In this document: in pieces, positions 27,134-34,595 of the stretch
Position numbering within the stretch: the first letter of the stretch is position 1
Layout: the number at the start of each line of letters is the position of its first letter
From: JBHGBB01 sp041946755
GTDB taxonomy: Bacteria > UBP4 > UBA4092 > JAOAEQ01
Direction of reading: 5' to 3'
Length of the DNA stretch: 52,234 nucleotides
Assembly: GCA_041946755.1 (NCBI GenBank)
Contig: JBHGBB010000002.1
Coordinates: 1 to 52,234 of the forward strand
Program-made: the position numbers and the translations under genes
The notes under the pieces: generated by a model
Told to the model about the DNA's origin: nothing
The model's database searches: none
What the model saw: the letters and a program-made list of their open reading frames with translations, nothing else

Positions 27134-27149
27134 TACAGTATATATTGTA
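27134..27149. promoter_or_regulatory. operator-like quasi-palindrome over the -10 box
   Basis: Minus strand TACAATATATACTGTA is symmetric except at one base pair. It covers the -10 box and start region of the 26430 operon. A related ATACACTGTCATAC segment just upstream repeats the half-site pattern. The operon's own winged-helix protein is the obvious candidate ligand. Confidence 0.5.
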
Positions 27150-27173
27150 TGACAGTGTATATGAGCTTGTCAA
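27144..27173 (-). promoter_or_regulatory. sigma-70-like promoter for the membrane protein/peptidase/regulator operon
   Basis: Minus strand TTGACA (27173-27168), 18-base spacer, TACAAT (27149-27144). Predicted start near 27137 and a leader of about 48 bases to the ATG at 27089. Confidence 0.65.
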
Positions 27174-27292
27174 GTAAAAAATGCTGAATTATTAGAAGGT
27201 ATTTATTTAATTTATTCTGGGAAAGAATTTCTATATAACTATAATAATATCAATATTTTTAATATATAGAGACCGGTGATTTGATTTTAAGG

Positions 27293-27344
27293 TTTCTCTA
27301 CGTACTCTGCGAAAGTTTTATCTCTGCGCCCTCTGCGGTTAGCT
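27293..27344 (+). repeat. CTCTGCG word repeat
   Basis: Contains ctacgtactctgcg, atctctgcgcc and ctctgcggttagc in succession. Similar tracts occur at 20689-20790 and 44884-44913, and in reverse orientation at 20589, 28081 and 44822. Confidence 0.55.
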
Positions 27345-27347
27345 TTT

Positions 27348-28070
27348 TTAATGTTTGCAGTCGTAGTAGAACTTGTTCGCTGCATCCTGGTTCTTCCCGC
27401 CTAACAGTTTAAATATCATGGTTGGATGCTTGAGCAGATACCAATCCCCTAACGATTCCCCTTTCCGGGAAGAAGCAATAATATGGGTTTTCCATAAGGT
27501 TTTGAATTGTTTCCCTTGCGTCTTACCATAGGATTTCAATCGTTTCGCGAAATCAAGGTCTTCTGAACTATAGAACCTTTCATCGAAACCATGAATCGCC
27601 TCGAAATCTTTTCGATAGCACCAGAATGAGCCGCCGGATATCCGATGATAGAGCATTACCAATCCTAAAGTGAAAAATAAGGCTATGGCCGAGATCAGGA
27701 TACCGAACGATACCCGGTCGGTTTTCATATTAACTCCCCCGCCGATATATTTCCCGATCGATAACGCTTTCTCGATTTCGGTTAATAGATTCGGTGCCAT
27801 CCAGCAATCCGCATCGATAGTAACGATGATTTCTCCGGTAGCGGTGGCAGCGGCAGTATTCCTGATTTTAGCCAGGTTTTTAGCGTCGGTATGAACGATT
27901 TTAGCGCCATAACTCCGGGCGATGTCTTCAGTTTTATCAGTGCAGCGGTTGATGCAAACGATGGTTTCTACTTCCCCGGGATAAGGAACGGAAGCGATTT
28001 TAATCGAATCGAGGCATTTAGGAATCAGTTTCTCTTCATTTCTAGCTGGGATGATAATAGAAAATTTCAT
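27348..28070 (-). CDS. family 2 glycosyltransferase
   Basis: 240 residues with a GT-A fold: MKFSIIIPARNEEKLIPKCL, VCINRCTDKTEDIARSYGA, the DXD-like IDADCW (about residue 86-91) and a GFDERFYSSEDLDFAKRLKSYGK acceptor-region ED motif. Two hydrophobic helices (about 124-145) suggest membrane association. It probably transfers a sugar from an NDP-sugar to a lipid or polysaccharide acceptor. No other glycan genes are adjacent. No Shine-Dalgarno sequence is visible before the ATG. Confidence 0.87.
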   Translation of the reverse strand: MKFSIIIPARNEEKLIPKCLDSIKIASVPYPGEVETIVCINRCTDKTEDIARSYGAKIVHTDAKNLAKIRNTAAATATGEIIVTIDADCWMAPNLLTEIEKALSIGKYIGGGVNMKTDRVSFGILISAIALFFTLGLVMLYHRISGGSFWCYRKDFEAIHGFDERFYSSEDLDFAKRLKSYGKTQGKQFKTLWKTHIIASSRKGESLGDWYLLKHPTMIFKLLGGKNQDAANKFYYDCKH

Positions 28071-28339
28071 GGTATAAAAATTAACCGCAGAGGACTCTGA
28101 GAAAAACTGGAGAACTCCGAGAAAATACCAACTTTCATTTTTTAGCTGTTAGTACTTAGTATTTGGTACTTGATACTTGGTACTTAGACACTTTCCCCTA
28201 CTTATTGACGTATGGGAAAGGAAAAAGGTTTATTTTATACATTCTACTATTTTACAAAACTCATCTCGCTAGCGAAGTAAGACCGAACGAGATCGATCTC
28301 GTTCGGTGCAACCCCATATAAAATCGATTGCCAATTTGA
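28071..28339. repeat. repeat-filled gap with REP-like palindrome
   Basis: Begins with an inverted CTCTGCG-type repeat (taaccgcagaggactctgag, 28082-28101), then a GTACTTAGTATTTGGTACTTG word tract (about 28147-28190), and a 26-base perfect palindrome at 28281-28306 (arms ACCGAACGAGATC/GATCTCGTTCGGT). On the minus strand this is preceded by GGGGTTGC, like the heads of the RAYT-linked REPs. Confidence 0.6.
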
Positions 28340-29890
28340 TTATTCGAATAGCTGCCAGGTAGACTTAATTTCCGTCGGGAAGGTTTCGTAGACTTCGAAT
28401 TCCGGGAGTCGGGCATAATTATCTATCCCGCAGTTGGTGATATAGATCCGGATATATTGGAGTTGTTTCGGATTCGGATAGATGCAGTTAACCGAACTAA
28501 ACTGCGGTGAATTATCGATAGTAAACTCGGTGGTCCAAGGGCCGGTTAATGATGAACCGGATTGAATTTCGAAATTCTTGAATGAATAGGTTATCGGCGT
28601 TTCAACCAACCCCGCCATCTGAACCCGATATCCGCTAATCGATCGGGATTGACCGAGATTAATCGCCAGCCAATGCGGGGGTGCGGTTCCGGCTGAACAC
28701 CATTTGCTACCGCCACTGATAATCCCATCAAACGCGCTATTCCCCGCATACACCGAACTGAAATTGCTATCCGTCTGCCAGGCGGTACTTAATCCGGCAA
28801 CATTGGTTCCGGCAGGAACTAACCGCGTCGGCTGAGTAGCAGTAATCGCGGCAAACTGGGTCGCCCGGGTATAATATATCGAACTCATCTGGGAATAGTC
28901 GGAGAAGAGGAACCGGTCGATTCCGAACCGGTTATCGCTATCGCCGATATCATAACTTTGCGCCTGGTATCCCCAATGCATAAACCCCCGGGATGCCCGG
29001 GTATCCAGCCATTTAATTATCTGGGTTTGGGTATTAACCGTTCGATTGCCATAGGTCGATTCAAACCCGAACTCTTCGATTACCAACGGTTTCCCTACCC
29101 GGGAATGGACCGTCCAATTCTGGGTCTGGTCATCCCCGTTATAACTATGGAAGGTTATAAAATCGAAATAGGGGCTGGTATAGAGAGTAGTTCCAGCGGT
29201 CTCCCCGATTTGGGTATGGTCGATACTTAAGAATCCGGTGGTCACCATATGAGTTGTATCAATGGATTTTATGGTAGACGCAACTGTCATCGCAAACTCG
29301 ATAATATTATTCGGGGTTTTGATATCGGTCAGTTCATTGCCTAATTCCCAGGCGAAAATAGCATTATGATCTTTCAATTGGGTTACCGCTAACTGAACGA
29401 AAGGCAGATAATTGTTCCGATACCCGCTCGCAAACCAAACATCGTCGAGGAGTGTATATCCCCCCGGCTGGGTAGAATAATAGCTGAAATCGCCTAATGG
29501 GCAATATCCGGTATTATATACATCAGTTAAACAGATGATAGCTTTCAATCCTTTCGTTTCCATTTTATCGAGAACATTCTTTAAACGATTAACATTCTCC
29601 TGATGAGTGGTGTTTGATGCCGGGGCGAATATCCGAACCACTTTCCCGCCAAACGATTTAACCCCATCAAGATTCTCATCGATTTGCCCGGAAGTAGGAT
29701 AGGTTAACGGATACCCATACCCATAATGGACCAACCCCCGGATATTCATACCGACAAACCGGTATGCGGTATTGTTCAGATAAAATTCAGTACCATAGGG
29801 TTTAACGACTTCAGATGAACTAGCATAGAGTAAAGAGGTTAGAAATAAGAGGAAAATAATACCGAGAATAATGAATTTATAGATATGCAT
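28340..29890 (-). CDS. exported GH5-type glycoside hydrolase with discoidin-like domain
   Basis: 516 residues. Signal peptide 1-24. A TIM-barrel (about 30-345) carries the clan GH-A acid/base motif WELGNE (Glu186) and the nucleophile strand VIEEFGF (Glu273), typical of GH5 mannanase/cellulase relatives. Residues about 355-505 form an F5/8 type C (discoidin-like) carbohydrate-binding module (AFDGIISGG, WLAINLGQSRSISGYRV, YIRIYITNCG, LPEFEVYET). The C-terminus TEIKSTWQLFE is a short tail beyond the module, like those of the BNR and C1 peptidase proteins. It probably acts on extracellular or surface beta-glycan. The GH2 enzyme and the sugar importer nearby fit a glycan-use role, though they are not co-transcribed. 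Confidence 0.86.
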   Translation of the reverse strand: MHIYKFIILGIIFLLFLTSLLYASSSEVVKPYGTEFYLNNTAYRFVGMNIRGLVHYGYGYPLTYPTSGQIDENLDGVKSFGGKVVRIFAPASNTTHQENVNRLKNVLDKMETKGLKAIICLTDVYNTGYCPLGDFSYYSTQPGGYTLLDDVWFASGYRNNYLPFVQLAVTQLKDHNAIFAWELGNELTDIKTPNNIIEFAMTVASTIKSIDTTHMVTTGFLSIDHTQIGETAGTTLYTSPYFDFITFHSYNGDDQTQNWTVHSRVGKPLVIEEFGFESTYGNRTVNTQTQIIKWLDTRASRGFMHWGYQAQSYDIGDSDNRFGIDRFLFSDYSQMSSIYYTRATQFAAITATQPTRLVPAGTNVAGLSTAWQTDSNFSSVYAGNSAFDGIISGGSKWCSAGTAPPHWLAINLGQSRSISGYRVQMAGLVETPITYSFKNFEIQSGSSLTGPWTTEFTIDNSPQFSSVNCIYPNPKQLQYIRIYITNCGIDNYARLPEFEVYETFPTEIKSTWQLFE

Positions 29891-29924
29891 ATAGTAGAAT
29901 ATATATTATCTAATATTATACTGT

Positions 29925-30122
29925 GGAGTGCGGTAGTTCTACTACCGCTGTGTTTTTCATCTCGATAATATTACCTGTAACTGCATAGCGAGAGTAGAAC
30001 TCTCGCATTCCAAAGCTAGCGTATTCCAAAGATGTGGATTGCGGTAGTTCTACTACCGCTGTATTTTTCAGTTCGATAATATTACCGATAACTGCATAGC
30101 GAGAGTAAAACTCTCGCACTTC
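29925..30122. repeat. REP array downstream of the RAYT gene (two A-B pairs)
   Basis: Two pairs of hairpins. Type A GCGGTAGTTCTACTACCGC at 29930-29948 and 30041-30059; type B GCGAGAGTAGAACTCTCGC at 29988-30006 and a loop variant at 30099-30117. A and B are in opposite orientation; when B is reversed the two differ only at paired stem bases (GT/AC versus AG/CT) and share the TTCTA loop. A heads read GGAGT and GGATT. The two pairs are separated by a CTAGCGTATTCCAAAG spacer. The array abuts the RAYT stop codon. Confidence 0.9.
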
Positions 30123-30125
30123 ACA

Positions 30126-30665
30126 TCAAAAATCATCCTTAATCGATACTCTATCAGTTTTAAATGATACTACCGTACGATATAATCCCGAATCGGCATA
30201 CAATTTAAACCAGTTCATTGAACACCATTGATAATTTTCCGCTATCGGAATAATACCATGTTTAACCGGATTGGTATGTACATAATGCAACCGAGCCAAA
30301 TAACTTTTTTCGCTGGTTATACAGGTATCATAATATTGAAACCATATTTTCCGATGCGGGGTTTGGTCTTTCCGATTAACCGCTTTCGCGGTAAGTGAAT
30401 GTACCGCTTGAATCAGTGAATGAAGCGAATCCACCTTCATCGGAGCTAAGGCAACGAAATGATAATGATTCTGCATAATTGCCCAAGCTTGTAATTCCCA
30501 GCCGAATTTAGTTGCTTGTTCAAACAAGGTATCCTGGACTAACGATAATCTCTCCGGAGTATTAAAAATCCGATCTTTCCGATAGGTACCAGCGGTAACG
30601 ATATAGGTAGCATCCGGGATAAAACGATGCGATGGACTATGAGCCCAATCGGTTCTGGTATTCAT
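30126..30665 (-). CDS. REP-associated tyrosine transposase (RAYT, TnpA-REP)
   Basis: 179 residues of the Y1/HUH transposase family that is domesticated for REP movement. The HUH pair is His67/His69 in MQNHYHF; a catalytic tyrosine lies in the helix SYLARLHYVHTNPVKHG, most likely Tyr128. The R..PSHRFIPDATYIVTAGTYRK N-terminus and W..EN YQW tail are family hallmarks. It cuts and rejoins single-stranded REP DNA. The gene is bounded at both ends by hairpin arrays of the same design, starting 19 bases upstream of its ATG and ending against its stop, so it is a complete REPtron. It appears intact. Confidence 0.93.
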   Translation of the reverse strand: MNTRTDWAHSPSHRFIPDATYIVTAGTYRKDRIFNTPERLSLVQDTLFEQATKFGWELQAWAIMQNHYHFVALAPMKVDSLHSLIQAVHSLTAKAVNRKDQTPHRKIWFQYYDTCITSEKSYLARLHYVHTNPVKHGIIPIAENYQWCSMNWFKLYADSGLYRTVVSFKTDRVSIKDDF

Positions 30666-30678
30666 AGAGTTATTATGT

Positions 30679-30895
30679 GGAGTGCGGTAGTTCTACTACC
30701 GCTGTGCCTTTCAGACGATTCATTTCTCGATAACAGTATATAACTGCATAGCGAGAGTAGAACTCTCGCACTCCAAAGTGTACGTACTCCAAAGAATGTG
30801 GACTGCGGTAGTTCTACTACCGCTGTGCCTTTCAGATGATTCGTTTCTCGACAACAATATATAACTGCATAGCGAGAGTAGAACTCTCGCACTCC
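30679..30895. repeat. REP array upstream of the RAYT gene (two A-B pairs)
   Basis: Same architecture as the downstream array: type A hairpins at 30684-30702 (head GGAGT) and 30805-30823 (head GGACT), type B at 30751-30769 and 30872-30890, with ACTCCAAAG repeated at the junctions. The A-to-B interval contains TGCCTTTCAGA-GATTC and TATAACTGCATA. The last unit ends about 30 bases from the stop of the DUF748 gene. Confidence 0.9.
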
Positions 30896-30926
30896 AAAGC
30901 TCTAGCGAGCAAAAAATAGTTCGATT

Positions 30927-33900
30927 TTATTTCAACTTAAACTCGACCCGGGAATTACTTTCTTTCTCTTTCTTTTCCGGGGCCAGTTGTTTCGGTTCAG
31001 TTAAGAATAATCGTTCGGGTTTAACTTTAGTAGTAGCGATAATAAACTGTTGTACCGATTTCGCCCGGTCAGCAGCTAATTGTTTTAAATCGTCATCTGT
31101 AATAGTAATATGCTCCCGAATAAGTTTCTCCATTTCCGGTACCGGCTGGGATTTAATTAAACCGATAGCGTTCTTTTCTTTAGCAAATTTTTCTTTTTTG
31201 TAAACGATAGTGAGATACCGTTCATATTCTTTAGGGTCGATAACCACCTGGTCTACCGGCCGGTCAGATTCGCCTTGTTTAATCAGGTCTTGCAACTTTA
31301 GCGACTTCAATTTTCGGGAGAAAGTAAGTTCCCGTAACGCTTCCCGATCCTTATCCGGATCAACATATCCGGTAATTTCAAGCTGTAACGCCGGCCGTTT
31401 TACCAGCGCATCAACCAGTTTATTCATCTTCTGGATATTAGCATCGGTTATCTGATAACTTCCGGGATCGAACTCCAGATATGCGAACTCTTCCGCATTC
31501 CCACCGAGAATCGCGCCCAGTAAACTGAATGGCGAAGTCACCGCTTTCGTTAAAATATTAACAATTATCTTGATGATGATAGTGCCTACCCTAAACTTCG
31601 GATCGTCTAAACTGCCGGAAATCGGGAGGTCTAGATGGATTTCGCCGTTTAAATCTTTCAATAGCGCTACCCCGAGTTTAACCGGTAATTTCACCGCGTC
31701 CGGACTATCGACTTTATCCCCGAAATCGAACTGGTCCAGGAAAACCGTATTCTTCGAATCCAGTTTCCGTTTATCTACCAAACAATTCACATCCAGGAAT
31801 AATTTCCCTTTTTTAACGGTATACCCGACATATTTCCCGGAAAACGGGGTTAATGAATTCATATCCAGATTTTTCATTCCGAGTTTTAAATCGATATATA
31901 AATTCTCGCGTAATGGGTTAATCTTCCCAGTAATAAGAATCGGGGCGGTATTATCGAGTTTCCCGGTTAAAGTAATATCTCCGACCGTGGTTTCTTCCGA
32001 AGTCAGCCCGGTAATCTGGCAGGTCATATTATCGAATGAGGTGATATATGCCGGAGTCATCGATTTATCCGCGAAATTAATCTTGCCGTTATTTAAAGTA
32101 ATCCGGTCGATTTTAATCAGTTTACTCGCCGGTTGTTCAGTTGGTTTAGTAGTATTGACAGCAGTAGTTAGTGTGGTTTCATTGGAAACAATAATATCCG
32201 ATAAATTAATGGTACTATCCGCATTAATCATTAAATTGGTATAGAACTCAGTCAACCCGATTTCCTGGATATGGATATTCATCGGCTCAGAAGTAACGGA
32301 GATCCCATCTATATCAAACGAATTCCATTTTAAGAAATCCGCGCCAGTCGATTTCTCTTTAGAAACAAACTCCGCTACCTTCGCCTGGCCGGTATAAGTT
32401 ATTACCGGCGTTCCGGTCTGATTAGTATGATATGCTACCGCACCGGTGACCGATGCATACCCGCTGGTAATCAGGATTTTTAGTTTATCTTCGATATATG
32501 GCTGGAGTAATGATACTTCCAATTTCTGCAACGCCAGATCTGATTGCAAGGTTAGCGGACTAATCGTTAACCAGCCGGAAGTAGTCAAACTCCCTTTCTT
32601 ATCGAACTGGCATGCTAGATTCACTCGCGCTTTCCCATTCGTACTCGCATTCGATAGATTCCCGATATTCAGTTTTAGGTCGGTTAGCTTGATTTCCGCC
32701 GGCCGTGCCGGAGTCTGGTCGGTCCAGTTGATATTATATTTATCGATGAGAATGCGGTCGATTTTAGCTACCCATTGCGATTCAGGTTTAGTATTAGTCT
32801 GCTGAACTGGAATAGTAGTATTGGTATTTCCCACATTAAATAGTGAATCGAATGAGAATTGGCCGGATGGATATCGTTCTACCATTAATTTCCCTTGTGA
32901 AGTATTAACTTCTTTAATCGTAACGGTTTTTTTCAGAATATTGATTGCCATATCTTTAACCGCAAACTTAGGGATAGTAATAAAATCCGGGATTCCCGTA
33001 GATTTCTTTAGTTTTAGATTATCGATATTAACCGTAACCGCAGAAAAAAGAAGGATCGGTTTAGTAGAATCTACTGAAATATTGTAATTTCCAGCAAGTT
33101 GGCATTTCCCTTCCGGTACTTCAAATAAGATTTGGTCCTGATAATAAGGAGCATACTTTTTAAACGGAAGCCCATTAACCGTTACCATACCCTGGGAAAT
33201 GAATGGTTCGATAATAAAATTACCTACTGCATTAATCTGTTCTTTATCTTTGGTAGTCAGCGCAAGTTCATATCTTGCCGAACTAACAGTAGAGGTACTA
33301 ACCTGTTCCGCTTTCAAGTCGAAAGGATCGATAATCGTCTGGAAAGGTTTAGTTGGAGTATAATCTTTAAACCCGATATGCGCTTGTTCTATCCGAAAAG
33401 AATCGATATCAATCTGGGTAGAACCCGATTCGGTTTTCTTTTCAGATTTCGGTTTTAATACTTCCAGATTAAATTTCCCGTTCTTGTTCCGGACAACCTC
33501 CACGGTTGCGGAAGATAACGTTATTTCATTCAAATGCCACTGATTCCGGAAAACATCGCCGGTATTGATATCAATCCGAATCAAGGGGAATGTTAACATC
33601 GGGTTCTGTTTCAGATCCTGGATTTCGAGGTTCTGGAGAGTAATCAACCCGCGGAAGATTAATGAGGGTGAACCTTTCGCCGAGTCGGTAAACGAGAAAC
33701 TGCTTCTGAAATTAGCGAAACCGGAAACCAGTTTATACTCCATCTGCATCGGAACATATGCCAGATAATAAGGAAGATCGATATGATCGAAATTGATTTC
33801 GAATTGGGTCTCCCGGGTATTAGTAAATGGTTTGGTTTTCCCATCCAATTTAACCGGCGCATTATTAACCACCGCTGAAAATGACGGCTGCACAAAAATC

Positions 33901-34463
33901 GCTTCTTTTGCCGGCAAATTTGAGATGAATGGCACATTAAAATTCAGTTGTTCGACATGATGATCGGTCTTTTTCGGAGTATCAGTAAAATGAATCGTGC
34001 CATCGCTAATCTGGATATTATTTAGAGAGAACTTCGTTTTTTTCTGCTTTTCATTCGGTGGCGGAGTCTGATTTTTCGGGATTAAATCCGAAAAGTTATA
34101 GGTTAAATCCTGGTTCCGAACGATATTTACATACGGTTTTTTTAATTTTATTTCATGAAATACATACCCGCCCCGGAAGAGAGAACTTAACTGGAAATCG
34201 AGATAGAGTTCATCAAACCCAATAAACTTCTGCTGGCTTTTCGGCTCTTTAATCTCCAAATCCGATATCGTTATTGCATAAGTATATGGATTTAGTTTGA
34301 TTTTCCCGATACTTACTTCCCGATGCAGGGTTTCAGATAATTTCTTAAGTGCATAGTTTCTAACTATCGGCGGAAGAATAAGAAACCCGAGAATGGTATA
34401 TACAATTAAAATTGCGAGAAGCCAGATCCCGATTTTTTTCTGTTTCGGTGATAGCGGTTTCAT
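30927..34463 (-). CDS. DUF748 AsmA-like envelope protein
   Basis: 1178 residues. One N-terminal transmembrane segment (IGIWLLAILIVYTILGFLILP, about 12-33) is followed by the DUF748 start (NYALKKLSETLHREVSIGKIKLNPYTYAITISDLEI). Repeated beta-rich AsmA-type units follow, and a C-terminal periplasmic region (about 960-1178) has an OmpA-like pattern (FDPGSYQITDANIQKMNKLVDALVKRP, SRVEFKLK at the end). Members of this class are thought to move lipids between membranes or tune outer-membrane assembly. With the tamB-like gene this is the second giant AsmA-fold protein in the window. The GH2 gene lies 132 bases upstream on the same strand. Confidence 0.88.
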   Translation of the reverse strand: MKPLSPKQKKIGIWLLAILIVYTILGFLILPPIVRNYALKKLSETLHREVSIGKIKLNPYTYAITISDLEIKEPKSQQKFIGFDELYLDFQLSSLFRGGYVFHEIKLKKPYVNIVRNQDLTYNFSDLIPKNQTPPPNEKQKKTKFSLNNIQISDGTIHFTDTPKKTDHHVEQLNFNVPFISNLPAKEAIFVQPSFSAVVNNAPVKLDGKTKPFTNTRETQFEINFDHIDLPYYLAYVPMQMEYKLVSGFANFRSSFSFTDSAKGSPSLIFRGLITLQNLEIQDLKQNPMLTFPLIRIDINTGDVFRNQWHLNEITLSSATVEVVRNKNGKFNLEVLKPKSEKKTESGSTQIDIDSFRIEQAHIGFKDYTPTKPFQTIIDPFDLKAEQVSTSTVSSARYELALTTKDKEQINAVGNFIIEPFISQGMVTVNGLPFKKYAPYYQDQILFEVPEGKCQLAGNYNISVDSTKPILLFSAVTVNIDNLKLKKSTGIPDFITIPKFAVKDMAINILKKTVTIKEVNTSQGKLMVERYPSGQFSFDSLFNVGNTNTTIPVQQTNTKPESQWVAKIDRILIDKYNINWTDQTPARPAEIKLTDLKLNIGNLSNASTNGKARVNLACQFDKKGSLTTSGWLTISPLTLQSDLALQKLEVSLLQPYIEDKLKILITSGYASVTGAVAYHTNQTGTPVITYTGQAKVAEFVSKEKSTGADFLKWNSFDIDGISVTSEPMNIHIQEIGLTEFYTNLMINADSTINLSDIIVSNETTLTTAVNTTKPTEQPASKLIKIDRITLNNGKINFADKSMTPAYITSFDNMTCQITGLTSEETTVGDITLTGKLDNTAPILITGKINPLRENLYIDLKLGMKNLDMNSLTPFSGKYVGYTVKKGKLFLDVNCLVDKRKLDSKNTVFLDQFDFGDKVDSPDAVKLPVKLGVALLKDLNGEIHLDLPISGSLDDPKFRVGTIIIKIIVNILTKAVTSPFSLLGAILGGNAEEFAYLEFDPGSYQITDANIQKMNKLVDALVKRPALQLEITGYVDPDKDREALRELTFSRKLKSLKLQDLIKQGESDRPVDQVVIDPKEYERYLTIVYKKEKFAKEKNAIGLIKSQPVPEMEKLIREHITITDDDLKQLAADRAKSVQQFIIATTKVKPERLFLTEPKQLAPEKKEKESNSRVEFKLK

Positions 34464-34595
34464 CGTTTTAATGTCAGATAGTGGGTTTGATTGGATATAG
34501 TATATGATATTCCGGAGAACCCGAAATATCTTGACTATATTATAGCACTAAATTTACCTATCGACGGCTAATTATGATTGATGAACCAGGATATT

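Noticed and set aside
29916..30892. Open frames on either side of the RAYT gene encoding repeated MREFYSRYAV peptides
   Set aside because: They are translations of the REP arrays; the peptide repeat follows directly from the hairpin sequence and lacks ribosome-binding sites.
29925..30895. Possible CRISPR array
   Set aside because: Repeats come as two hairpin types in opposite orientation with conserved spacers and a transposase gene in the middle; spacers are not unique and no cas gene is present.
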